The notes under the pieces: generated by a model
Databases searched by the model: none
Told to the model about the DNA's origin: nothing
Seen by the model: only the letters and a program-made list of their open reading frames with translations
Shown here: positions 22,450-29,371 of the stretch, piece by piece
Position numbering within the stretch: position 1 is the first letter of the stretch
Layout of the letters: every line of letters starts with the position of its first letter
Assembly (NCBI GenBank): GCA_026710565.1
Contig: JAPOQV010000341.1
Location: 1 to 29,371, forward strand
Source: Spirochaetaceae bacterium
Lineage (GTDB): Bacteria; Spirochaetota; Spirochaetia; SZUA-6; Bin103
Length of the DNA stretch: 29,371 nucleotides
Reading direction: 5' to 3'
Position numbers and translations under genes: made by a program

Positions 22450-23900
22450 CTGTACAGGGACGCCTGCTCGACCCCGAACACGAGCATCACGGTGCGGTCG
22501 CGCAGGCCGCTGACGTCAGCGTGGTCGCGCCACCGCACCCGCTTGCGGAGGTGGTTGCCCTGCACCGGTTCGCAGTCGTCCAGCCCGTACCCGTCGATCG
22601 CGGTGCCGTCCGGGTTGAGCACGCCGACGCGCACGCTGCCGCCGCGCGGCACCGACTCCCAGCGGGTCTCGACGTTGACCTCCAGGTTGTCGCCGGCGAC
22701 CACCGCCGGCTTGGTGACGACGATGCCGGTCGGCTCGCCGGTCTTCCAGTGGCCGTGTGACAGCGACATCCAGCGGTCCAGGCGGATCTTCGCCGCGCCG
22801 ATCACGCGCGGATGGATCGGCTGCTCGTCGGGCCGCCGAGACGAGCCGGTGTTGAAGTAGAGCAGCAGCTCGTCGTTCACGAGGATCGGCTCGTTGTGCA
22901 GGGGCATGCCGCCGGCGCGGTAGTACGTACCCTCCGGCCCGTCGTCCAGGAAGGGCCGGTCCGGGGCAACGCGCCGCCACGGCTGGCCGTCGCGGTGGCT
23001 GACCAGCTCGCAGATGCCGGTCGGAAAGGCGCTGTCCTGGATGTCCAGGAATCCCAGGTCCATGTCGCCGTAGTTGAACGGCGTCAGGCCGTGCCACTCC
23101 CACAGGCGGCCGAAGGCGCTGTCTGCGTCGTTCAGGAACAGCGATTCGATCGGCGACCAGGTGCGCAGGTCGGTGGATGTGGCCAGGCCGACGTTGCGCC
23201 GGTGCCGGTGGCCGGCATCCGGGTTCCGGTAGGACGGCGCGCGCATGTTGATCATCCAGCGCGCGTTGCGGTGGTCGCGGACCACCTTGAGGTAGTCGCC
23301 GTGGGTGGGCTGGACGAACTCCGGCGCGCCCGTGAAGTGGATGCCGTCGGGGCTCTTCCACAGGTACAGGCCGCTGGCCTTGCTTGCCAGCTCGATCTCC
23401 TCGTCGGTGATGTAGCGGTCATGCTGGTCCGGGTGAGCGCGCGCCCACATCCGGTTGTCGTGCATGAAGGCGATCATCGCGTAGCGCTCCGCCGGCGGAG
23501 CCTCGTCGTCGCGGACCATCGTGTAGCCGTCCATGGCGTTGACGTTGCCCGGCGCCAGCTCGGCCGGGAACTGGAAGTACAGGTTGTTGTGCGTGCTGCC
23601 GCGCCACTCGATCAGCCCCAGTTCGGGCTTCTCCCAGTGGATGCCGTCGCTGCTCTCCGCGTAGGCGTTGGCCACCTGCCGGTTGACGTAGTCGTTGAGC
23701 TGGTACCAGAGCCGCAGGCGGCCGTCCTCCTCGCGGATCACCGAGCCCCAGGCGACGATCCCGCAGCCGAGCTCCCACTCGGCATCGCCCTGCACCACCG
23801 GCTCCGGCGTGAAGGCCGGCCGGTTGAGCACGCGGCGCAGGTTGATGATCTGGTGGATGCGGTCGTCGTCGACGAACAGGTGCAGGTCCGGGTCGTACAT
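22422..23900 (-). CDS. Glycosidase-like beta-propeller protein (GH32/43-like), paralogue of the gene at 24750
   Basis: A 492-aa protein with repeated blades of the type found in five-bladed beta-propeller glycosidases and their relatives: LRLWYQLNDYVNRQVANAYAES, SSDGIHWEKPELGL, YLWKSPDGIHFTGAPEF, GLATSTDLRTWSPIESL and ELLLYFNTGSS. The 'S.DGi.W' blades are characteristic of GH32/GH43/GH130-like proteins. The C-terminal ~110 residues form a beta-sandwich with GYGLDDCEPVQGNHLRKRV and TVMLVFGVEQASLYSYRLA, also present in the paralogue. I cannot assign catalytic acids or substrate. There is no signal peptide. The ATG at 23900 begins MYDPDLHLFVDDDRIHQIIN and has no clear Shine-Dalgarno site. Confidence 0.75.
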   Translation of the reverse strand: MYDPDLHLFVDDDRIHQIINLRRVLNRPAFTPEPVVQGDAEWELGCGIVAWGSVIREEDGRLRLWYQLNDYVNRQVANAYAESSDGIHWEKPELGLIEWRGSTHNNLYFQFPAELAPGNVNAMDGYTMVRDDEAPPAERYAMIAFMHDNRMWARAHPDQHDRYITDEEIELASKASGLYLWKSPDGIHFTGAPEFVQPTHGDYLKVVRDHRNARWMINMRAPSYRNPDAGHRHRRNVGLATSTDLRTWSPIESLFLNDADSAFGRLWEWHGLTPFNYGDMDLGFLDIQDSAFPTGICELVSHRDGQPWRRVAPDRPFLDDGPEGTYYRAGGMPLHNEPILVNDELLLYFNTGSSRRPDEQPIHPRVIGAAKIRLDRWMSLSHGHWKTGEPTGIVVTKPAVVAGDNLEVNVETRWESVPRGGSVRVGVLNPDGTAIDGYGLDDCEPVQGNHLRKRVRWRDHADVSGLRDRTVMLVFGVEQASLYSYRLAVREP

Positions 23901-23935
23901 GAACGGCAGCTTAGCTTAGCGCACGGATCGCCGGA

Positions 23936-24009
23936 TGGGCCCACAAGGACTCGAACCTTGGACCAACGGATTATGAGTCCGCCGCTCTAACCGACTGAGC
24001 TATGGGCCC
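23936..24009 (-). tRNA. tRNA with CAU anticodon, probably tRNA-Ile2 (lysidine-modified)
   Basis: The minus strand folds into a complete 74-nt tRNA. The acceptor stem is GGGCCCA/TGGGCCC; the D-arm begins TAGCTCAGTCGGTTAGAGC; the anticodon loop is CTCATAA (plus strand 23971-23977), so the anticodon is CAT at 23973-23975; the T-arm is CAAGG-TTCGAGT-CCTTG; the discriminator is A. CCA is not encoded. The loop fits both elongator Met and Ile2, but C4-G69 and C5-G68 in the acceptor stem match known TilS determinants of tRNA-Ile2, while the E. coli elongator tRNA-Met differs there. It is flanked by the propeller gene and the NUDIX gene. Confidence 0.93.
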
Positions 24010-24075
24010 GCGCGCATACAGCCAACACGCAAAGGGCCGCACCGGTCAAATGGTGGCGGCGGGCGCCGAGGCGCG

Positions 24076-24702
24076 CTACGGCGTCGGGTCGAAGTAGGGC
24101 ACGGGCAGCTCTCCGCGGGCGAGATTGAATGCCATCGGCACGCGGCGTTCGTGACCGGGGTCCAACGCGGGGAGGTCGTGCTCGGGAAAGAATCCTGCAT
24201 CGGTCGTCTCAGGCCCCGCTATCGGCGTACGGTCGTCGTGTGGCTCGACGAGCCAGACGCCTGCGTAGAGGTGATGCTTGCTGCGGAAGCTCCACAGGCG
24301 GGAGTCGAAGACGCCGAGCAGCTTCGTGGCCGTCCCCACCACACCTGTCTCTTCGCGAAGCTCGCGCTCGGCCGACTGCGCCCACGTCTCGCCGACGTCG
24401 GTCGCTCCGCCCGGCATCGCCCAGAGGCCGTTGTCCTCGCGCTTGATCAGGAGCATGCCTCCGTCGCGGAAGACGGCCGCATCCGCCCCGACCAACGGTG
24501 AAACGTGCATGAGGTTCTGCTTGTACTCCTCCATCACGTCGTCTGCCGGCCTCTCCTCGATCGCGGCGACCAGTCGAGCGCTCAGCGACAGGGCGCGGTC
24601 GTACCGTTCCCGGTCGTACTCGTTCCCGGCATAGAACGCTCCCGCGTTGGCGATGCTGCGCAGCTCGTCGGCGATCAGGTACACCTCGTCCTGGAAGGAC
24701 AT
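24076..24702 (-). CDS. NUDIX hydrolase with N-terminal NUDIX-associated domain
   Basis: A 208-aa pyrophosphohydrolase acting on nucleoside diphosphate derivatives, probably ADP-ribose-like compounds. The Nudix box is exact: G99-x5-E105-x7-R113 ELREETGV121, giving the metal-binding glutamates. Residues 1-65 (DEVYLIADELRSIANAGAFYAG and following) form a helical domain typical of the YjhB-like/ADP-ribose pyrophosphatase group; residues ~66-208 are the NUDIX fold (DAAVFRDGGMLLIKRED, GLWAMPGGATDVGETWAQ). The ATG at 24702 has GAGGAG 5 nt upstream. It is divergent from the propeller gene at 24750 (47 nt gap) and 66 nt upstream of the tRNA on the same strand. The exact substrate is unknown. Confidence 0.92.
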   Translation of the reverse strand: MSFQDEVYLIADELRSIANAGAFYAGNEYDRERYDRALSLSARLVAAIEERPADDVMEEYKQNLMHVSPLVGADAAVFRDGGMLLIKREDNGLWAMPGGATDVGETWAQSAERELREETGVVGTATKLLGVFDSRLWSFRSKHHLYAGVWLVEPHDDRTPIAGPETTDAGFFPEHDLPALDPGHERRVPMAFNLARGELPVPYFDPTP

Positions 24703-24749
24703 TTCATCTCCTCACGTCCGCCGTTCGGCCTTGATGTTATCGTAGACGG

Positions 24750-26234
24750 ATGAGGACGGAGCCGAACGACGCTCCGGCGCGCAGGCGGAAGATCCTGTTC
24801 ACGGACTGGCGGGACGTCGACTGCGGCTCGGTCGCGTGGCTGACCGCGGACGGCGAGCGCTACCGGGTGGGCAACCCGCCGGGGGAGCCGGTGGCCATGT
24901 GGGCGGAGCAGCCGTCGGTGCCGCGCGGTATCCGGCTGCAGGCGCAGCCGGCCCGCAAGGCCGGGGTGATCGAGGGCCTCCCGGACGTCGGTCACGTGGT
25001 CTTCGAGGACGGCCGCTACCGCTCCTGGTACCTGCAGGTGAACGGCATCTCCCGCTTCGGCACCGGCGCGCCGGCCCATCAGCGCCCGCCGGAGCTGGTG
25101 GAGATCTGTTCGGTCGAATCGCCCGACGGATTGCACTGGAGCGCCCCGACCCGTTCGCGCATCGAGGCGCCGGCCCGGCGGGACTTCGACGGCATGTCGT
25201 TCTTCATCGACCCGCACGCTCCCGCCGACGAGCGCTACAAGTTCATCTACTGCGCCACGTTCGACGAAGGCGTGTTCCCATCGCACGTCGACGCCTACCT
25301 GCGCCGCGAACCGCGCCACCGGGACGCGCGCATGACCGGCGAGCGGCGCTACGGGATGTTCGCCGCCGTGTCGCCGGACGGGATCACGTGGCGCAGCCTG
25401 CCGGAGCCGTTCACCCTGCACCCCAGCGACACCGACACCACCGTCTTCTGGGACGACGACCTGGGCGTATACGTAATGTACACGCGCCTGTTCCGCGACG
25501 GCCGGCGCTGGATCGGCCGCGCCGAGGCGCCCGACTTCGCGCACTGGGGGCCGGTGGAGCCTGCCGTCTGGCCGCGGCTGGACGACCCGCCGGACTACGA
25601 CTACTACCTGAACGGCCACAGCCTCTATCCCGGCGCGCCGGAGTACCGGCTGATGCTGCCGATGCTCTACCACCGCTACACCGAGCGCAGCCACGTGCGC
25701 CTGTACTCCACCGCCGACGGCATCGCCTGGAGCGAGGTCCCGGGCGGGCCGGTGCTGGCCCCGGGCGAGCCGGGCACGTGGGACAGCGAGTTCATCGGCA
25801 CCGGCAAGGACCTGGTCCCGTTCGGCCCCGGCCGCATCGCCATCCCCTACTCCGGCGTGGGCTTCCCGCACAAGTATCCGCGCTGGCGGCACGTCTTCGA
25901 CGCCATGCGCACCGGCTGGGCCTGGTGGCCGGAAGACCGGCTGTGCGCCGTGGTCGCCGATTACGAGGGCGAGTTCCACACGCCGCCGATGCTGCCGGCG
26001 GGGCGCAGGATACGGCTCGACTTCCGCACGCCTGCGGCCGGCCGCATCCGCATCGGCATCGACGGCATCGAGGGTCGTTCGGCCGCCGACTGCGACCCGC
26101 TGGCGGGCGACCACGCCGGCCAATTGGTGACCTGGCGCGGCGGAGAGGCCGACCTGGGCGTCCCGGCCGACCGGCCGGTCTCCCTGCACGTCACGCTGCG
26201 CAGCGCCGAGCTCTTCTCGATCATGTTCGAGTGA
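24750..26234 (+). CDS. Glycosidase-like beta-propeller protein (GH32/43-like)
   Basis: A 494-aa relative of the protein encoded at 22422-23900, on the opposite strand. Propeller blades include YRSWYLQVNGISRFG, EICSVESPDGLHWSAPTRS, MSFFIDPHAPADERYKFIYCA, MFAAVSPDGITWRSLPEPF, YVMYTRLFRDGRRWIGRA and RLYSTADGIAWSEVPGG. The C-terminus (GRIRIGIDGIEGRSAADCDP, GQLVTWRGGEADLG, LHVTLRSAELFSIMFE) repeats the paralogue's beta-sandwich: both have a 'DC-P--G-H' segment and a final strand ending in LYS/LFS. It probably binds or cleaves a carbohydrate, but no catalytic residues are assigned. No signal peptide is seen. The ATG at 24750 lacks a strong Shine-Dalgarno site. The 3' end overlaps the alpha/beta hydrolase gene by 14 nt. 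Confidence 0.75.
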   Translation: MRTEPNDAPARRRKILFTDWRDVDCGSVAWLTADGERYRVGNPPGEPVAMWAEQPSVPRGIRLQAQPARKAGVIEGLPDVGHVVFEDGRYRSWYLQVNGISRFGTGAPAHQRPPELVEICSVESPDGLHWSAPTRSRIEAPARRDFDGMSFFIDPHAPADERYKFIYCATFDEGVFPSHVDAYLRREPRHRDARMTGERRYGMFAAVSPDGITWRSLPEPFTLHPSDTDTTVFWDDDLGVYVMYTRLFRDGRRWIGRAEAPDFAHWGPVEPAVWPRLDDPPDYDYYLNGHSLYPGAPEYRLMLPMLYHRYTERSHVRLYSTADGIAWSEVPGGPVLAPGEPGTWDSEFIGTGKDLVPFGPGRIAIPYSGVGFPHKYPRWRHVFDAMRTGWAWWPEDRLCAVVADYEGEFHTPPMLPAGRRIRLDFRTPAAGRIRIGIDGIEGRSAADCDPLAGDHAGQLVTWRGGEADLGVPADRPVSLHVTLRSAELFSIMFE

Positions 26235-27018
26235 CCCGGCCGCCGGCGCCTCTGGAGATAATGCCGTGCTCCCGGAGGAACCGGGCGATCTCGCGCAGCG
26301 GCGTCGGACAGTCGTTGTGCCCGCACGCCATGGGGAACGGCGTGGTGCCGGCGGCCCGCGCAAGCTCCTCGCCGTGCGCGTACGGGATGATCCGATCACG
26401 CTCGCCGTGCAGGACCAGCACCGGCGAGTCCCCTGCCGTGACGACCGCGAGGTTGTCGAACCGGTCGAGCATCAGCGCGCGCGGGACGAACCGCGGCATC
26501 AGGTCGGCCAGGCGGGTGAAGCTCGACTCCAGCACCAGCGCCGCCAGCGGGCGGACGGCGGCCAGGGCGCACGCGGCGCCGCCGCCGATCGAACGTCCAT
26601 ACGCGACGATGCGCTCCGCGTCGACCCGCGGCTGCACGGCGAGGTAGTCGAACGCCGCGACCGCCGCGGCGGTGATCGAGCGCTCGTTCGGACTGCCGCC
26701 CGAGCGTCCGTAACCCGGGTATTCGACCAGCAGCACGCCCAGACCCTCCCCGGTCAGCTCGAGCACGTCCGCGTGGTCGTCTATCAGCTCGCCGTTGCCG
26801 TGCATGAACATCACCACCGGAAACGGAGAGGAGGCGGCGGGAGCGAGAAACCACGCCTCCACCTTCTCGTCCCGACCGAGCCATACAATCTCGACACCGG
26901 CCGGGAGCTGCGGCGGCTCCGGACGCTGCGGCCGCGGATAGATCACCCGCCGCTGCAGTCCCATCCACGCGGCGACGAGCGCCACCGCGACGAGCCCCAG
27001 AACGGCGGCGGTCAGCAT
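26221..27018 (-). CDS. Membrane-anchored alpha/beta hydrolase (ABHD13/Bem46-like)
   Basis: A 265-aa serine hydrolase with an N-terminal signal anchor (LTAAVLGLVAVALVAAWMGL), so the catalytic domain likely faces outside the cytoplasmic membrane. The fold signatures are oxyanion MFMHGNGE (70-77), EYPGYGRSGGSPNE (99-112), nucleophile S143 in YGRSIGGGAA, D208 in LHGERDRIIPYAHGEEL and H234 in ACGHND, a complete triad. This pattern matches the ABHD13/Bem46/FrsA-like group; the substrate (ester, thioester or peptide) is unknown. The ATG at 27018 is chosen because the anchor begins there; an ATG at 27054 would add twelve residues and overlap the divergent gene. The 3' end overlaps the propeller gene. 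Confidence 0.88.
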   Translation of the reverse strand: MLTAAVLGLVAVALVAAWMGLQRRVIYPRPQRPEPPQLPAGVEIVWLGRDEKVEAWFLAPAASSPFPVVMFMHGNGELIDDHADVLELTGEGLGVLLVEYPGYGRSGGSPNERSITAAAVAAFDYLAVQPRVDAERIVAYGRSIGGGAACALAAVRPLAALVLESSFTRLADLMPRFVPRALMLDRFDNLAVVTAGDSPVLVLHGERDRIIPYAHGEELARAAGTTPFPMACGHNDCPTPLREIARFLREHGIISRGAGGRVTRT

Positions 27019-27064
27019 CGGACGGACACCCTGCCCGCTGGACCGGGGTAGCATGGTGGGGTCA

Positions 27065-27715
27065 ATGGCTGACGACGCCCCACGCCGCCGCAGGCTGGCT
27101 ATCGCGGTCTGGGCGCTGCTGCTCCCCTTGGCGGCATGCGCTACCGGCATGCGCGAGGAACCGTCGGTGCCGGCGACGCCTGCCGATTGCGTGAGCCAAG
27201 ACGGGAGCCTCGACGCCGGCGCCACCCTGCGGGAGGCAGCCGGCAGCTATCGTCTGACGCTGGTCACGGCGGACGATGGCGGTACGCAGCGGGCGACCAC
27301 CGGCACCCTCCACCTGGAGCCGAACCCGCCGGACTTGCGCAGGCTGCCGGCGGCCGGTGGGGCCGCGGACGACACCGTGAGCGTACCGCTGCACGGCTGG
27401 GCGGCCATCGACCTGCAGCCGGTCGGAGCGCTTTCGATCGGCGACCTCGGCTCGCGGGACCCGATGCGTCCCGGCGTGCTGGTGCTGGAGCAGCGGCCGG
27501 CGTTCGCGGCGCCGGTGGCCATCACGCTGCGCCTGGGCTCGATCGCCAACCGGCGCACCGGGCAGACGGCGGCCGACGGCGGTTACACGGCGCTGCACGT
27601 CACCCGCGTGGAGCAGTCCGGCGGCTTCTCCGGCACCTGGATCAGCGGAGTCCACGCCAGCCGCGTCGAGGGTCACTTCTGCGCGGTCCCGATTCCTGCC
27701 GGCGGCCGGCCGTAG
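27065..27715 (+). CDS. Unrecognised lipoprotein
   Basis: A 216-aa predicted lipoprotein. The N-terminus MADDAPRRRRLAIAVWALLL is a basic n-region plus hydrophobic core, followed by LAAC with the lipid-modified Cys at residue 25. The mature part is beta-rich and Gly/Ala-rich: GSYRLTLVTADDGGTQRATTGTLHL, VLVLEQRPAFAAPVAITLRLG and GGFSGTWISG. The 'SYRLTLV...GTL.L' and 'GGFSGTW' segments resemble a calycin-like barrel, which is only an impression. An ATG at 27053 would add four residues. It is divergent from the alpha/beta hydrolase gene (about 46 nt), and its 3' end faces the M48 gene with a 28-nt gap. Confidence 0.72.
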   Translation: MADDAPRRRRLAIAVWALLLPLAACATGMREEPSVPATPADCVSQDGSLDAGATLREAAGSYRLTLVTADDGGTQRATTGTLHLEPNPPDLRRLPAAGGAADDTVSVPLHGWAAIDLQPVGALSIGDLGSRDPMRPGVLVLEQRPAFAAPVAITLRLGSIANRRTGQTAADGGYTALHVTRVEQSGGFSGTWISGVHASRVEGHFCAVPIPAGGRP

Positions 27716-27743
27716 AGCCGCCCACGGATGACCGACAGCTCCG

Positions 27744-28988
27744 TCAGGCGGCCCGCAGGGCCGCCAGCCGCTCGACCAGGGTCGGATGCGAGTAGTGGTA
27801 GAAGCTGTACCACGGGTGGGGAGCCAGGTTGGCGAGGTTGTCGCGGCTGAGCTTGATCAGCGCCCCTGACAGCGGGTCCGGTGAATCGACCGCCCTCGCC
27901 GCGAACCGGTCGGCGGCATACTCGTGCCGGCGCGACCAGAGCGCCGACAGCGGGCCCATCCAGAACGTGAACGGACCGGCCAGCAGGCTGAACAGCACCA
28001 GCGCCGCGTGGTGGCTGGGCTGCCCGATCCCGAACGCCGCGAACAGCGGCGCGTAGTCCAGCACCAGGCTCAGGACCCACAGCGCCGCCACCGTGACCGC
28101 CACCGACAGCGCCAGCCGCTGCGGGATGTGGCGCAGCCGCTCGTGACCGATCTCGTGCGCGACCACCGCCTCGATCTCGCCCGCGTCGAGCTGGTCGAGC
28201 AGCGTGTCGAACAGCACGATGCGCTTCACCGGTCCCAGCCCCGTGAAGTAGGCGTTGCTGTGCTTGGAGCGCTTGCTGCCGTCCATCACGAAGATGCCGC
28301 GCAGGCGGTAGCCGAGCCGCCGGGCCAGCTCCGCCAGCCGCGTTCGCACCTCTCCCTCGTCGACCGGGACGAAGCGGTTGAACAGCGGCGCGATCACGGT
28401 CGGGTAGAGCACCATCAGCACGAACTGGAAGGCGATGATCACGCCGCCCGCGTACAGCCACCAGAGGCTGCCGGCACGGTCCATGAAGGCGAACAGGACC
28501 AGCAGGACGATCGCGCTGATGACCAGGGAGATGAGCCCGCCCTTCAGGCGGTCCAGCAGGAACAGCCCGAATGTCGTGCGGTTGAAGCCGAAGCGCTCTT
28601 CGATCACGAACTGCGAGTAGAGCGCCGCCGGGATGCCTATCACCGTGAAGAAGGCGCCCACGGCCAGCACGTAGATCCCTCCCGACAGGTAGGGATGCAG
28701 GGCAAGCTGCCCCACGGCGCGGTCGAGCGTGCCGAGCACGCCGCTCAGCACCACGGCCAGCACCGCCACGGCCGACACCGCGTCGGTGAGCAGCGCGAAG
28801 CGCCCGCGCGTCTGCGTGTAGTCGCGCATGCGCTCGTGGGTGTCCGCGTCGACCGCGCCGGCCAGCGCCGGAGGCGGCGCGTCCTGCGCGCGACCGTGGC
28901 GGAGGTTGAGCACGCCCAAGCCGCTCTCCACCACCCGCTGCAGCACGAACAGCACCAGGTAGAGCGCCAGGATCGCCAAGCTCGACAT
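27744..28988 (-). CDS. Ste24-type M48 membrane metalloprotease
   Basis: A 414-aa integral membrane zinc peptidase related to CAAX prenyl protease 1 (Ste24). It has several membrane segments (about 3-19, 66-85, 103-125, 152-169, 178-197, 293-312, 326-345). The catalytic motif is AVVAHEIGHERLRH with H278, E279, H282, and the third ligand E356 lies in RRHEYAADRFA (also D360). Other Ste24 features are EERFGFNRTTF (130-140) and SNAYFTGLG (244-252). In bacteria this subfamily is thought to act in membrane protein quality control, since CAAX prenylation is absent. The preceding stop TGA and this ATG share one base (TGATG); an adjacent GTG (28991) is equally possible. It appears coupled to folC. Confidence 0.92.
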   Translation of the reverse strand: MSSLAILALYLVLFVLQRVVESGLGVLNLRHGRAQDAPPPALAGAVDADTHERMRDYTQTRGRFALLTDAVSAVAVLAVVLSGVLGTLDRAVGQLALHPYLSGGIYVLAVGAFFTVIGIPAALYSQFVIEERFGFNRTTFGLFLLDRLKGGLISLVISAIVLLVLFAFMDRAGSLWWLYAGGVIIAFQFVLMVLYPTVIAPLFNRFVPVDEGEVRTRLAELARRLGYRLRGIFVMDGSKRSKHSNAYFTGLGPVKRIVLFDTLLDQLDAGEIEAVVAHEIGHERLRHIPQRLALSVAVTVAALWVLSLVLDYAPLFAAFGIGQPSHHAALVLFSLLAGPFTFWMGPLSALWSRRHEYAADRFAARAVDSPDPLSGALIKLSRDNLANLAPHPWYSFYHYSHPTLVERLAALRAA

Positions 28989-29371
28989 CACCCGGGCCCC
29001 TGGCGCACCGCATGCGGCGAGTCCGCCGGGCTCTGCACGTCGTCCGGCAACCGGCCGCGAATGGTGGGGTAGGTCTCGATCGGGACGCCGCGCACGCAGG
29101 CGATCACCTCGGCCACCACCGACAGCGAACCCGTGGCGATGATGGTTTCGGGCGCTCCGTCCGCCGCGGCGCCGGTGGCCGCGGCCACGTCGTCGCCGAT
29201 GCCGAGCACCGCGAACCCCTCCCGCTCGAGCGCCGCGGCCACCGCCTCGGGCCGCTCGGCCCGCGGATGGTGCGAGCGCACCGCGTAGGCGCGGCCGGTG
29301 AGGCGGCGCAGCGGCTGCAGGGGCTCCGCCAGGGCCTGGCCGGGGCGGGGGCCGGCCCCAGGCACCGGCCC
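28988..29371 (-). CDS. folC: FolC, bifunctional folylpolyglutamate/dihydrofolate synthase, C-terminal part
   Basis: Only the last ~127 residues are in the window; the gene runs off the right edge. Mur ligase-family C-terminal features of FolC are visible: EPLQPLRRLTGRAYAVRSHHP (the 'L.p..d.vi.t.p..pRa' segment), RAERPEAVAAALEREGF, and the terminal ETIIATGSLSVVAEVI, matching the usual 'tGSlyvvgev'. FolC adds glutamate to dihydropteroate and folates. The end (SPADSPHAVRQGPG) is followed directly by the M48 start. Upstream sequence is Gly/Pro-rich near the edge (29330-29371), so frame quality there is uncertain. The apparent GTG at 29365 is not the true start. Confidence 0.7.
   Translation of the reverse strand, partial: GPVPGAGPRPGQALAEPLQPLRRLTGRAYAVRSHHPRAERPEAVAAALEREGFAVLGIGDDVAAATGAAADGAPETIIATGSLSVVAEVIACVRGVPIETYPTIRGRLPDDVQSPADSPHAVRQGPG

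Noticed and set aside
23936..24009. Initiator tRNA-fMet
   Set aside because: Initiator tRNAs lack a 1-72 pair and have GGG/CCC in the anticodon stem; here G1-C72 pairs and the anticodon stem is GCGGA/TCCGT.
24675..26399. A 574-codon minus-strand open frame across the propeller gene
   Set aside because: It is antisense shadow: low-complexity Arg/Ala/Val-rich sequence with no motifs, whereas the plus-strand product has clear propeller blades.
1..29371. CRISPR arrays, insertion sequences, prophage genes
   Set aside because: No direct-repeat/spacer pattern, transposase, integrase or phage structural motif was seen on either strand.

Overview
This is a very GC-rich, gene-dense bacterial window with short intergenic gaps and many 1-17 nt gene overlaps. 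The best taxonomic clues are a class I (archaeal/spirochaete-type) lysyl-tRNA synthetase and an Era GTPase with a GRPS-type P-loop. I infer an uncultured spirochaete-like (Spirochaetota) genome, possibly a host-associated or marine metagenomic bin; other phyla with class I LysRS are not excluded. Both ends look like contig ends: a truncated argJ-like gene runs into a 15-G homopolymer at the left, and a truncated folC lies at the right.

Layout. (1) 1-434: 5' part of an argJ-like gene (minus). (2) 595-1313: a Phd/YefM antitoxin and PIN toxin pair (plus). (3) 1316-6290: a minus-strand run reading alpha-oxoamine synthase > ApbE lipoprotein > ClpP > PurC > secreted EEP-family nuclease/phosphatase. 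(4) 6503-8078: a TetR regulator and era (plus); era has no ATG/GTG/TTG in frame before its P-loop. (5) 8086-13378: a tightly coupled minus operon lysK > rpiA > bcp > mnmA > cobA-hemD fusion. (6) 13442-21233: a minus-strand accessory operon reading Gfo/Idh-fold protein of GH109-like type > 147-aa unknown > GAT-like/deacetylase-like protein > homocysteine S-methyltransferase-family enzyme > leishmanolysin-like lipoprotein > CARDB/RTX lipoprotein. (7) 21332-22449: an orphan FitA-like antitoxin and an unknown 308-aa protein (plus). (8) 22422-26234: two related glycosidase-like beta-propeller proteins on opposite strands, flanking a CAU tRNA and a NUDIX hydrolase. (9) 26221-29371: an alpha/beta hydrolase, an unknown lipoprotein, a Ste24-type M48 protease and the end of folC.

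Function. The left half is mostly housekeeping (arginine, purine, translation, tetrapyrrole, proteostasis). The stretch from about 13.4 to 26.2 kb looks like an accessory glycan-related region: a GH109-like enzyme, a deacetylase-like protein, two propeller glycosidase-like proteins, a surface metalloprotease and a Ca-binding lipoprotein. Its substrate cannot be read from sequence. Most unusual are the start signals (an apparent ATC start for era, a CTG start for apbE), a Sec/lipoprotein-signal RTX protein with no type I secretion genes nearby, and an antitoxin gene whose usual toxin position holds an unrelated gene. No CRISPR array, insertion sequence, rRNA or prophage was seen.
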